A stretch of 64,000 nt of DNA from Zhongshania aliphaticivorans (GTDB lineage Bacteria > Pseudomonadota > Gammaproteobacteria > Pseudomonadales > Spongiibacteraceae), in assembly GCF_902705875.1 (NCBI RefSeq), contig NZ_CACSIK010000001.1, forward strand, positions 2,785,166 through 2,849,165, in the 5' to 3' direction. Shown in pieces: positions 8,480 through 16,546 of this stretch. The notes below the pieces were generated by a model. It did no database searches and was not told the DNA's origin. It saw only the letters and a list, made by a program, of their open reading frames with translations. How positions within the stretch are numbered: position 1 is the stretch's first letter; the number at the start of each line of letters is the position of its first letter. The position numbers and the translations under genes were made by a program.

Positions 8480-9457
8480 TTATTGACCCTCTTTAATCAT
8501 TTTACCAATCTGGTTCACCGGCACATCCGGCTCATCAATAGGTTTAAAGTACTGAATATTTTCCATCGCAAAACCCCACTCTTCCTTGGGTTTCCAGACG
8601 GCTTCCACCCGCATTCCAATTCGTACATCTTCGTTTTTACATTCACTAAGCAAATGCAAGAAACTCAAATTCGCGCCATCCAATACCAAATTGGCAATCA
8701 CATAAGGCGGCTTGATTGGGTTTCCAGGAATAGGGATATAAACAATGGTGAACGACTCAACGGTCGCCTTGTTCCCTAACGTCACTTCTTCTTCGGTCGG
8801 CACACCACAGGCCGCACAAGATCCGCGAGGAGGAATATAAACATTGCGACATTGAGGACAGCGCTGACCAACAAGCTCGCCTTGTTTAAGTGACTGCAGA
8901 TATCGCGCCGTGGCCTTACCTGCAGTAAAGTTGTAGGTTAAATATATGGGGGCTTCCACGCCGGTAATCGGCTCATCAGATGCTGCTGGCTTTAGCTCAC
9001 CGAGCAAGGCAACCGCCTCCGGCACAAAACCATTGACGTCACTCATCAAGCCCTTGGTTTCTTCAGCCCAACGTACTTTTACGCGCATTCCCGTGCTCAT
9101 GGCCGCCTCGTCACCGGCATCTACCCAATGCAACATGGGGGTATCGGCGCCATCAAGAAGGATCATCGCCCAAGCAAAAGGCTTATCACTGGGGTGGGCC
9201 TTACGCGGCTCCTTAACCCAGCACCACGTTTTGACCATACCCGCGTCTGCCACATCGACAAACTCACTCAGTGCATCCGCACTCACGGGATCAAACTCCA
9301 GCGGTGGCATAAGCACTTTGCCATCACTGGCTTTAATACCCACCATTTTGCGCGCCCGCAATGAGGTCAAAAACTGCCCCACAATCGGCCCGGTGGATCG
9401 CGTATAGGTATAGCCCAGCGTAAAGGCCTGGCTAAGAATTTCAGCCGATGACGACAT
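8480..9457 (-). CDS. Tandem DUF35 OB-fold protein with one zinc ribbon
   Basis: About 325 residues from the ATG at 9457 (AAAGGAGAG upstream). The C-terminal half has the normal DUF35 order: a helix, a rubredoxin-like zinc ribbon with Cys200, Cys203, Cys214 and Cys217 (CPQCRNVYIPPRGSCAAC), then an OB-fold. The N-terminal half looks like a second, degenerate DUF35 copy: FTRSTGPIVGQFLTSLRARK-like helix, no cysteine pairs, then an OB-like stretch ending MRVKVRW. DUF35 proteins hold acyl-CoA for thiolase-fold partners (ChsH2-Ltp2, Rv3521). First gene of the operon, so its upstream region carries the promoter. Confidence 0.82.
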   Translation of the reverse strand: MSSSAEILSQAFTLGYTYTRSTGPIVGQFLTSLRARKMVGIKASDGKVLMPPLEFDPVSADALSEFVDVADAGMVKTWCWVKEPRKAHPSDKPFAWAMILLDGADTPMLHWVDAGDEAAMSTGMRVKVRWAEETKGLMSDVNGFVPEAVALLGELKPAASDEPITGVEAPIYLTYNFTAGKATARYLQSLKQGELVGQRCPQCRNVYIPPRGSCAACGVPTEEEVTLGNKATVESFTIVYIPIPGNPIKPPYVIANLVLDGANLSFLHLLSECKNEDVRIGMRVEAVWKPKEEWGFAMENIQYFKPIDEPDVPVNQIGKMIKEGQ

Positions 9458-9675
9458 TCGGTCTCTCCTTTGTATACAGATTAAGTCAGTCGCACACATC
9501 ATTAAGTGCACCACTGCCCCACTTGGCACAAAGTATCTATGTCGCCTTTAACCCAGACAATGTCGCTGCTGATCAAGAAAATGACAAAAACGATCAAGCC
9601 CTAATTGGGTGTCAACTTTTCACTATCAATTCTCTTTCGCGCCACCGTCACAAATTTGATAAGGTGGCAGCGCAA

Positions 9676-10146
9676 ATGCCAGAACGAGAAATAATGAAAA
9701 CACCGTATCAGCACACCAACCCCGCCATACGCTACACGCTATTTATTATCGGCTGGATTTCTTTTGTTCTCGGCATGATCGGGGTACTTCTACCGGTGGT
9801 TCCCACCACCCCGTTTTTACTACTCTGCGCAGCCTGTTTTTTACGAAGCTCGCCTAAATTTTATGTTTGGCTAACTGAGCACCGCTGGTGGGGTAAATAC
9901 ATTCGCTACTACCTTAACGGTGAAGGCATTCCACGACGCGTCAAAGTCGTCATCATCGTCATGTTATGGATAACAATTTTAAGCAGCGCCTTACTGATTG
10001 TTAAAATTTACTGGCTTAGCGTAATGATGATTTCCGTTGCGGTAATCATGACGATTTACTTGATTAGGCAACCCGAACCAAAGCAAACAAAAGAAACAGA
10101 GCCCAGCTCGAGGCACCTTGATTCTAGTGGTTCAGATACGGAATAA
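9676..10146 (+). CDS. YbaN-like DUF454 inner-membrane protein
   Basis: About 156 residues. The core ILGMIGVLLPVVPTTPF-type segment, CAACFLRSSPKFYVWLTEH and the following basic GIPRRVKVV are the DUF454/YbaN pattern. About four hydrophobic segments are followed by a hydrophilic C-tail of 30 residues (PEPKQTKETEP...). Function of the family is unknown. The ATG at 9676 has AAGGTGG 8 nt upstream; an ATG at 9694 (MKTPYQ) is an alternative. It is divergent from the catabolic operon. Confidence 0.75.
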   Translation: MPEREIMKTPYQHTNPAIRYTLFIIGWISFVLGMIGVLLPVVPTTPFLLLCAACFLRSSPKFYVWLTEHRWWGKYIRYYLNGEGIPRRVKVVIIVMLWITILSSALLIVKIYWLSVMMISVAVIMTIYLIRQPEPKQTKETEPSSRHLDSSGSDTE

Positions 10147-10552
10147 CAGCACTTGGCATTACCCTTTAAATCGACAATATTTCCCAAGAGATATAATTAA
10201 AGAGGGGGAGCTAAATGCCCCTCAAAAATCAAAATCCATTTTAGCCAAAACCCCCTCATTTCAGCCCACGACTTTCTCCTAACGGGTAATTAACACGTAA
10301 ACTTTAAATAGCGCTTAAAACGGCTAAAGTTCACCTTGCTTAGCGCGGTCTTGAACTTTAGTATTTCAGTTAGAAGCCATTCACCCTATTTTGTTGCTTT
10401 CACGTCATTTCACTCAGCTAAACGATGTGACCCAATAGCAATAATTTCATTTAGGTAGGCCTATTAGGTTTTAAACAACATAACGCGTGTACAGGACCCA
10501 ACTTCGCGTACTCAAGACTACTCTCGCCGACATTTGACGAAGGACGTTCTAC
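10147..10552. other. Gene-free stretch upstream of the lipoprotein gene
   Basis: No plausible gene. A perfect 10-bp inverted repeat (CTAAAGTTCA/TGAACTTTAG) with an 18-nt spacer lies at 10324-10361. A GAGGGG/CCCCTC pairing lies shortly after the YbaN-like stop, with no T-run. GAAGGA before 10553 is a clear ribosome binding site for the lipoprotein gene. Confidence 0.5.
10324..10361. promoter_or_regulatory. 10-bp inverted repeat with 18-nt spacer
   Basis: CTAAAGTTCA at 10324-10333 is mirrored by TGAACTTTAG at 10352-10361. Centre-to-centre spacing is 28 bp. It could be an operator for the lipoprotein gene 190 bp downstream, or an RNA hairpin after the YbaN-like gene. Nothing in the sequence decides which. 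Confidence 0.3.
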
Positions 10553-12343
10553 ATGACTTTAGCCACACGCAACTCATCCAGACTTTTCTATATTGCCGCC
10601 CTTCTCCTCACGCTTACGTTTTTATCCGGCTGCTCTATAAACGCAAGGCAGTTCGCATGGTCTGCCTATGAAAACCGCGATGCATCAATAGATAAATGGG
10701 TCATGCTCACCCCCAGAACAGAGCGTTCACTGTTACTGGCCACCTATGCCTCCACCCACTACACCCGCTCAAACCAGTTAGCTTACGATAGCGAGCTTAT
10801 CTCCAGAGATACCCCCGTCATTCTCGCTTGGATAGAGTTCAGCGAAGTAGATCAACCCATTCCACTCTACCGCTATATTATTCAACCCTTAAAAGCGATC
10901 ACCGCTGAAGAATTGCTTTTACAGGGTAAGTACATCACCAATAACACCCACAGAATTAAACACCTACCGGCAAAAACCCCCTCAAAAGTCACTAACGGCG
11001 CGGTGGTCACCGACTGGCAATATTGTTACGACTGCATTGTTACACTACCACTAGAGCAACTTAACCCAGCGAATATTTCCTACCTCCGCGAGGAGTTCAA
11101 AATAACGATGGCAAGAAAGCCCTTGGCTGCAATTGCATTCTTCAATGACCCCAAAGAAATACCTTATTTAAAGTCTCGCTCTTCAATGACCGTTTATTCT
11201 GGCGACGAAGCAAGACAGCAACAAGCTCTATTAGCGGATCATGTCGCTGGCTTGTCAGGGGCAATTAGCGAGGCCAAAAAAGTCGATGAGCTCTATCGTC
11301 AGTTCACTAAGAACGAACACAAACCACTAACATTTGAGTATTTAGCGGAAAAAGCAGGCTGCCCGAAAGATATTGCCAACCCCAGAGAGATAAATGGCGA
11401 CCGCCGCAGTCAATCAAATACCATTATTCGTATCAATCTTGACTATATTGAATGTAATTCTGAAGTATTGGAGCGTTATGACATTGCGCCCTACCTTGCA
11501 AAATATGAACAACTTGTTGCCCGCGAAAACACCTTATGGGAGCGTTCCAGCAAAAAGGAACGCCACAGCCTCACCCACCCTGAGCGAACCATAAATGGTG
11601 TATTGCAGTCTATAGACATGGCCAAAGACGGTATTGAATCTGCCTACAGCGAGCTTGATCTTGCTGATAAGCTGGACGCCCGCAACCGGCAACTTGAGGC
11701 CTTTGGCCAGCAAAATTGGGCAAACACCCTCAATGGTATACAGGCACGCAATGACAAAATAAGGGCGCAATACCAACAAACCCAGAAAATGATTCAAAAC
11801 GCGAAGCGCAGCCAGTATAAGCCGAGCAAAAAACAGAACGAGACCAAAACTACCCGGCAGCCTTCTCAAGCAGCAACAAGCACACCTAAGCCCGGCGCCG
11901 CGGCTAAGAGTGAAGAAAACACTTCACAAGCAAGTGCAACACCATCAACACCCGCTAAGGCCAATTCCAGTTCACAGGCTGCCGACAGCAGCGCCACTGC
12001 TAGCACAGCACCTTCGTCATCTTCACCGATGGATAATCAAGCTAAACAAGCCACCAAGAAACCAAACAACTACGTGGGCTCCGGCCGCGATTACCCCTTT
12101 AGCGGCACCAGCGGTCAATTTTTCAAACCAGAACTCTCAGAGGAGCTAGCCAGATTAAATTTGATGAACCAAGCTTCCGACTTCTGTGGCAGCGGCATGA
12201 AAACAGAGATTCGCTGGTCTGACGTTGTTTGTGAGCCGTCGGTGTCCGAGAAAGGTAAGGTCAGGTGCTCCGTTGACGGCTTGGTTAACTGTTATGAGAA
12301 CTTATGCGACGTAGCCTACTGCGGTACCGCACCCGAAGACTGA
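10553..12343 (+). CDS. Large predicted lipoprotein of unknown function
   Basis: 596 residues. The signal peptide ends in lipobox LSGC, so Cys27 should be acylated. The following Ser favours outer-membrane sorting by the +2 rule (established for E. coli). After an alpha/beta-looking region (about 30-320) with one DWQYCYDC motif comes a charged helical stretch. Then follows a Ser/Ala/Thr/Pro-rich low-complexity linker (about 425-505). The C-terminal block has six Cys (FCGSGM, VVCEPS, VRCSVDG, NCYENLCDVAYCG) that could form disulfides. I recognise no family. A GAAGGA ribosome binding site precedes the ATG. It is monocistronic by appearance. The linker plus Cys-rich tip suggests a surface-displayed or wall-spanning protein, which is inference. 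Confidence 0.75.
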   Translation: MTLATRNSSRLFYIAALLLTLTFLSGCSINARQFAWSAYENRDASIDKWVMLTPRTERSLLLATYASTHYTRSNQLAYDSELISRDTPVILAWIEFSEVDQPIPLYRYIIQPLKAITAEELLLQGKYITNNTHRIKHLPAKTPSKVTNGAVVTDWQYCYDCIVTLPLEQLNPANISYLREEFKITMARKPLAAIAFFNDPKEIPYLKSRSSMTVYSGDEARQQQALLADHVAGLSGAISEAKKVDELYRQFTKNEHKPLTFEYLAEKAGCPKDIANPREINGDRRSQSNTIIRINLDYIECNSEVLERYDIAPYLAKYEQLVARENTLWERSSKKERHSLTHPERTINGVLQSIDMAKDGIESAYSELDLADKLDARNRQLEAFGQQNWANTLNGIQARNDKIRAQYQQTQKMIQNAKRSQYKPSKKQNETKTTRQPSQAATSTPKPGAAAKSEENTSQASATPSTPAKANSSSQAADSSATASTAPSSSSPMDNQAKQATKKPNNYVGSGRDYPFSGTSGQFFKPELSEELARLNLMNQASDFCGSGMKTEIRWSDVVCEPSVSEKGKVRCSVDGLVNCYENLCDVAYCGTAPED

Positions 12344-12420
12344 CACCTTAACTTGCCGGTGCAAGGTGACCCAGAGTTTGTCACCCGAACACAATGCAGA
12401 CATGCCCAAACAGTTCTGGC

Positions 12421-12442
12421 GTTCTGCTCGCAAGAGCAGAAC
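12421..12442 (+). terminator. Hairpin lacking a U-tract, after the lipoprotein gene
   Basis: GTTCTGCTC and GAGCAGAAC form a perfect 9-bp stem closed by a GCAA tetraloop. The sequence after it (CAAACACC) has no T-run, so intrinsic termination is doubtful; mRNA 3'-end stabilisation is equally possible. Confidence 0.35.
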
Positions 12443-12647
12443 CAAACACCCCACCTAACAGCCAAGAAGCCTTAAAACCCACCAAGCCCTTTGCAGCGCC
12501 CATACTATTCAGTTATTAATCTCTGTCGTGAAACGAGATAAGCCCGGCCTCCTATTACGTCCCAAAAGATGTGGATTGAGTAAAGCAGTGATCAAATAGT
12601 GCTCGGCATTCTAGCTAGCTTTGCAAATAAAACTTGACGTCTTGCCT

Positions 12648-12691
12648 GTGCTAACTCAATATTAAACACATGTTTAATATTGAGTTAGCAC
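12648..12691. promoter_or_regulatory. 44-bp near-perfect palindrome, probable TetR autoregulatory operator
   Basis: Two 21-bp arms (12648-12668 and 12671-12691) are exact reverse complements around a 2-nt centre (CA). The right arm ends one base before the GTG start of the TetR gene. A -35-like TTGACG lies at 12634-12639 and an AATATT -10-like hexamer at 12658-12663 inside the left arm. Transcription would start near the palindrome centre. A bound dimer or pair of dimers here would block RNA polymerase, as in classic TetR autoregulation. Confidence 0.8.
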
Positions 12692-12692
12692 A

Positions 12693-13346
12693 GTGGATCT
12701 ACCCGTAACCCCAAGACGCCGTGGCCGCCCCAAAAAAAACGAAGCACCCGCGCTGTCTATTGAGCAACTATTGGATGCCTCTGCGGATATTTTTGCCCGC
12801 GACGGTTATGACGGGGTGTCCCTGCGTAAGCTGCAGGATGAGCTAAACGTTAGCTACACGTTTTTCCATCATCATTTCAGCTCCAAAGAGCTTCTCTGGC
12901 AGGCGGTGGTTGACCGCTTGTGTGGCGAGACCACCGCCAGGGTTTTAGACGTCTTACAAAATATTGACGAGGAGCACAACGAGCTTGATGCCCTCAAAGA
13001 AGGTATCGCGGTGTATATTCGCAGCGCCTTTGAACATCCCGCGCTCCACCATATTTGCCAACAGGAGTCACGCTGCGAAGGACCGCGCTTAAGCTATATT
13101 TACAAGCATTATTATGGTCCAGCCTGGCAATTAATTAGCGATATGGTTAAGAAGGTCGACACCCTTAACATCATTAAAGACATCCCCATAGAGACCTTGT
13201 TTTTTGTCGTGCAATCGGCCACCGCACCCATTGTGCAATTACCTTTTTATCAGCGGCTCACTGGCACAAATGAGCTACCGCCAGAATTTGTAGAAAATCA
13301 TATTCAACAAACTATCGACCTGCTGTTTCACGGTTGGCACAAATAA
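12693..13346 (+). CDS. TetR-family transcriptional regulator
   Basis: 217 residues from a GTG start. A stop codon in frame 12 nt upstream rules out a longer protein. The N-terminus is strongly basic (RRRGRPKK), then comes a TetR helix-turn-helix (about residues 22-65, IFARDGYDGVSLRKLQDELNVSY and FHHHFSSKELLW). The rest is a helical ligand-binding domain that I cannot assign to a ligand. There is no clear Shine-Dalgarno; the short leader would be the right arm of the palindrome. It lies 16 nt before the P450 gene, so it probably represses both itself and the P450. Confidence 0.9.
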   Translation: MDLPVTPRRRGRPKKNEAPALSIEQLLDASADIFARDGYDGVSLRKLQDELNVSYTFFHHHFSSKELLWQAVVDRLCGETTARVLDVLQNIDEEHNELDALKEGIAVYIRSAFEHPALHHICQQESRCEGPRLSYIYKHYYGPAWQLISDMVKKVDTLNIIKDIPIETLFFVVQSATAPIVQLPFYQRLTGTNELPPEFVENHIQQTIDLLFHGWHK

Positions 13347-13362
13347 TAAAACGGAGACCTAT

Positions 13363-14724
13363 ATGAAAACTTCCACGGATTATTTAGATCTACCCCGTAA
13401 ATCTACCGACGACCTAGCCCATATACCTGGCGATAAAGGTGCCTTACCCATCCTGGGCGACACCGTTGAGTTTTTAACGGATTACCTTGGATTAGTATCT
13501 CGTAAAAACAAACTCTATGGGCCAATTTTTAAAACCAATGCAATTTTACAACGCTCTGTTGCCCTACTAGGGCCGGAGGCAAATGAACTGGTACTAAAAG
13601 ACAGCGGCAAAATTTTTTCCAGCAAAAAAGCATGGGACCCACTACTAGATCGCCTCTTTCCAGACGGCTTGATGCTTCGCGATTTTGATGAGCACCGCTT
13701 TCATCGCCGCATACTGCAAGCCGCATTCAAGAAAGATGCCTTGCAGGGTTATCTAGATGATATGAACCCCCGCATGCGCGATGGGGTGGCAGACTTTCCC
13801 AAAAATAGCGAATTTGGCTTTAAAGACAGCATCAAATCCTTATTACTCGATGTTGCCGCCCAGGTGTTTATGGGTGTCGAAATGGGCAAAGAAGCTGATG
13901 CCGTTAACAAGGGTTTCTTACACGCAATGGAAGCCTCTGTTGCTGTAGTAAAACTCCCCATACCCGGTACCACTTGGCAAAAAGGCTTGAACGGCCGCAA
14001 GACCTTAAAAAACTTCATTGAAAAACATATTGAATCTAAGCGCGCCACAGAGAGTAGCGACTTTTTCTCTAAGTTCTGTCATGCCAAAGACGAAGATGGC
14101 AACGCACTGAGCAATGAAGCCGTGCGCGACCACACCATTTTCTTACTCTTTGCAGCCCACGACACCACCACTAGCACCCTGTGCTCAATCATCTACGCCT
14201 TAGCCAAAAACCCTGAGTGGCAAGACATCTTGTACGAAGAGTGCAAGCAAATTGACGGCGACCACCTAAGCTATGACGACCTACCAAAACTAGACAAGGC
14301 GGCGCTGGTTATGAAAGAGGCGCTGCGGATGTACCCACCGGTTCCGGCCATTCCTAGACGCCTGATTAAAGAAACCGAAATTATGGGCTACACCTTGCCA
14401 GCTAACACCGGTATTGGTATTTCACCGCTGTTTACGCATTACATGGAAGAATGGTGGACCGAGCCCAAGAAATTTGACCCTGAACGCTTCTCCGCTGAAC
14501 GAGCAGAACACAAACGCCACCTCTATCAATGGGTTCCCTTTGGCGGTGGCGGACATAAATGTATTGGCCTTAACTTTGCCGAAATGCAGGTGAAGCTGTT
14601 TATGTTCCACCTACTGCGCCACTACACCATCAGCGTGAAGCCAGGCTATGAAATGAAGTACAACGCAGTGCCCATATCCTTCCCTACGGACGGCCTGCCA
14701 ATTACCCTAAAAGCACGAAAATAA
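13363..14724 (+). CDS. Cytochrome P450 monooxygenase
   Basis: 453 residues. The I-helix oxygen-activation motif is AAHDTTTS, the K-helix ExxR is EALR, and the heme loop is FGGGGHKCIG with Cys400 as the iron ligand. The heme loop resembles CYP51/CYP26/CYP120 types, which hydroxylate sterols, retinoids or fatty acids. That is weak evidence for an isoprenoid or lipid substrate. No membrane anchor is evident, so it is likely a soluble bacterial enzyme fed by ferredoxin, but no ferredoxin gene is adjacent. GGAGACC precedes the ATG. It is co-transcribed with the TetR gene. Confidence 0.92.
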   Translation: MKTSTDYLDLPRKSTDDLAHIPGDKGALPILGDTVEFLTDYLGLVSRKNKLYGPIFKTNAILQRSVALLGPEANELVLKDSGKIFSSKKAWDPLLDRLFPDGLMLRDFDEHRFHRRILQAAFKKDALQGYLDDMNPRMRDGVADFPKNSEFGFKDSIKSLLLDVAAQVFMGVEMGKEADAVNKGFLHAMEASVAVVKLPIPGTTWQKGLNGRKTLKNFIEKHIESKRATESSDFFSKFCHAKDEDGNALSNEAVRDHTIFLLFAAHDTTTSTLCSIIYALAKNPEWQDILYEECKQIDGDHLSYDDLPKLDKAALVMKEALRMYPPVPAIPRRLIKETEIMGYTLPANTGIGISPLFTHYMEEWWTEPKKFDPERFSAERAEHKRHLYQWVPFGGGGHKCIGLNFAEMQVKLFMFHLLRHYTISVKPGYEMKYNAVPISFPTDGLPITLKARK

Positions 14725-14737
14725 ACCTCTAGCCGGC

Positions 14738-14770
14738 GCACTGTCTCTTTAACATTAAATGAGACAGTGC
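14738..14770 (+). terminator. Hairpin after the P450 gene
   Basis: GCACTGTCTC (14738-14747) pairs exactly with GAGACAGTGC (14761-14770) across a 13-nt AT-rich loop, 14 nt after the P450 stop. There is no T-run downstream, so it is a weak or factor-assisted terminator candidate. Confidence 0.45.
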
Positions 14771-14823
14771 AACCCACTTCCCACGCAGTAATCTCACCCC
14801 TCAAAAAACAATACACCACCAAG

Positions 14824-14839
14824 TTGACGTTAACGTTAA
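14824..14839 (+). promoter_or_regulatory. Probable LiuR box overlapping the liuR promoter
   Basis: TTGACGTTAACGTTAA is a one-mismatch palindrome and contains the perfect palindrome GTTAACGTTAAC (14829-14840). Its first six bases form a -35 (TTGACG), with TAAAGT at 14847-14852 as a -10 at 17-bp spacing. MerR-type LiuR proteins are known to bind palindromes of this ACGTTAACGT type in front of liu operons; the match is from memory. Confidence 0.7.
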
Positions 14840-14886
14840 CTGACGATAAAGTAAGCCCTACTTTAAATCAGCCAAGCGTCCTCCTC

Positions 14887-15297
14887 ATGATGGCAAACAA
14901 AACTTACAGCATCTCAGATCTCGCCTCAGACTTTGACGTTACTACTCGGACGATACGTTTTTATGAAGAAAAAGGCTTATTAAACCCACAGAGAAATGGC
15001 CAAACCCGTATTTATAGCCCGGCAGACCGTATCAAACTGAAATTGATTTTACGGGGCAAGCGTCTAGGCTTATCGCTGGAAGAAAGCAAAGACATCATTG
15101 AGATGTACCACCCTGAACACGATAACAGCCCCCAGCTCCTTAAATTAATTGAGAAAATACGTGAACGCCGGCGGTTGCTAGAACAACAACACAAGCAGCA
15201 ATTACAAGATCTAGAAGACATGATTGACGAACTCAATGAAGCCGAAGAGCGCTGCCAAGAAGCGCTTACCGTGATGAATAAACCACAAAAAAATTAA
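14887..15297 (+). CDS. liuR: MerR-family regulator LiuR of branched-chain amino acid degradation
   Basis: About 136 residues. The N-terminal winged helix [30 protein letters not shown] followed by [22 protein letters not shown] is typical LiuR. A long dimerisation coiled coil follows ([20 protein letters not shown]). No metal-binding Cys cluster is visible. Two consecutive ATGs (14887, 14890) have no good Shine-Dalgarno. It lies directly upstream of the liu genes, 32 nt before liuA, and is probably repressor and sensor of the operon through the box at 14824. Confidence 0.88.
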   Translation: MMANKTYSISDLASDFDVTTRTIRFYEEKGLLNPQRNGQTRIYSPADRIKLKLILRGKRLGLSLEESKDIIEMYHPEHDNSPQLLKLIEKIRERRRLLEQQHKQQLQDLEDMIDELNEAEERCQEALTVMNKPQKN

Positions 15298-15329
15298 AAG
15301 CATTCCACTTTTACTTAAAGGACAAGCCC

Positions 15330-16499
15330 ATGATCCCCTCCTACCCCACACTGAATTTTGGATTAGGCGAAGACATTGAAATGTTACGCGATGCCGCCGC
15401 ACAATTTGCGCAAAGTGAAATTGCGCCTCGCGCCGAAAGCATCGACAAAGACAATGAGTTCCCACTAGATTTATGGAAAAAAATGGGCGACATGGGGCTG
15501 CTGGGTATCACCGTATCCGAAGAATACGGTGGTAGTAATATGGGGTATCTAGCCCATGTGATTGCGATGGAAGAAATTAGCCGAGCATCTGCATCTGTAG
15601 GTCTTTCTTACGGCGCGCACTCCAACCTCTGCGTCAATCAAATATTCAAGAATGGCAACGACGCACAGCGTGAAAAATATCTGCCCAAATTATGCTCTGG
15701 CGAACATATTGGCGCCCTAGCCATGTCTGAACCAAATGCGGGTTCTGACGTTGTAAGTATGAAATTAAAAGCCGATAAGCAAGGCGATCACTATGTGCTA
15801 AATGGCAATAAAATGTGGATCACCAATGGCCCCGATGCCCACACTTACGTTATCTACGCAAAAACAGATATTCACGGCGGCCCCCGCGGTATCACCGCTT
15901 TTATTGTTGAACGCGATTACCCCGGGTTCAGTCGTTCACCCAAACTCGATAAATTAGGTATGCGTGGCTCAAATACCTGCGAGCTGGTATTTGAAGATTG
16001 CCACATTCCCGCCGAGAACATTTTGGGCAAGGAAGGTGACGGCGTAAAAGTATTAATGAGCGGCCTCGACTTTGAACGCACCGTGCTCTCCGGCGGCCCA
16101 ACGGGGATTATGCAAGCCTGCCTAGATGTTGTTATTCCCTATCTACATGACCGAAAACAATTTGGCCAAAGCATAGGTGAGTTTCAATTAATGCAAGGCA
16201 AACTGGCCGATATGTACACCGAGCTCAACGCCAGCCGTGCTTACTTATACACAGTGGCCAAGGCTTGTGATCGTGGCGAAGCCAGTCGTAAAGACGCCGC
16301 AGCGGTTATTCTCTACACCGCCGAGCGCGCCACCCAAATGGCACTGCAGGCCATTCAAGCCCTAGGCGGCAACGGCTACACCAACGAATTTCCAACTGGC
16401 CGTTTGCTAAGAGATGCCAAACTTTATGAAATTGGAGCAGGTACCTCGGAAATTCGCCGTATGTTAATAGGCCGAGAACTGTTTAAAGAAACGCTGTAA
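15330..16499 (+). CDS. liuA: Isovaleryl-CoA dehydrogenase
   Basis: 389 residues with the acyl-CoA dehydrogenase layout. The N-terminal helical domain carries [19 protein letters not shown]/substrate motifs [14 protein letters not shown] and MWITNGPDA come next. [38 protein letters not shown] closes the C-terminal domain. The family converts isovaleryl-CoA to 3-methylcrotonyl-CoA and passes electrons to ETF. AAAGGAC precedes the ATG. Position first after liuR and before both methylcrotonyl-CoA carboxylase genes makes the assignment firm. Confidence 0.93.
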   Translation: MIPSYPTLNFGLGEDIEMLRDAAAQFAQSEIAPRAESIDKDNEFPLDLWKKMGDMGLLGITVSEEYGGSNMGYLAHVIAMEEISRASASVGLSYGAHSNLCVNQIFKNGNDAQREKYLPKLCSGEHIGALAMSEPNAGSDVVSMKLKADKQGDHYVLNGNKMWITNGPDAHTYVIYAKTDIHGGPRGITAFIVERDYPGFSRSPKLDKLGMRGSNTCELVFEDCHIPAENILGKEGDGVKVLMSGLDFERTVLSGGPTGIMQACLDVVIPYLHDRKQFGQSIGEFQLMQGKLADMYTELNASRAYLYTVAKACDRGEASRKDAAAVILYTAERATQMALQAIQALGGNGYTNEFPTGRLLRDAKLYEIGAGTSEIRRMLIGRELFKETL

Positions 16500-16546
16500 C
16501 TCAATAGAGATTCTACAATTAAGCGAATAGCCTGGACTCGACAACC

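Larger units (their letters stand above)
12344..12692. other. Intergenic region ahead of the TetR gene
   Basis: No gene seen. It contains a perfect 9-bp hairpin with a GCAA loop at 12421-12442 (GTTCTGCTC/GAGCAGAAC, no T-run), which may end lipoprotein transcription. The TetR-gene promoter and a 44-bp palindrome lie at its right end. Confidence 0.5.
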
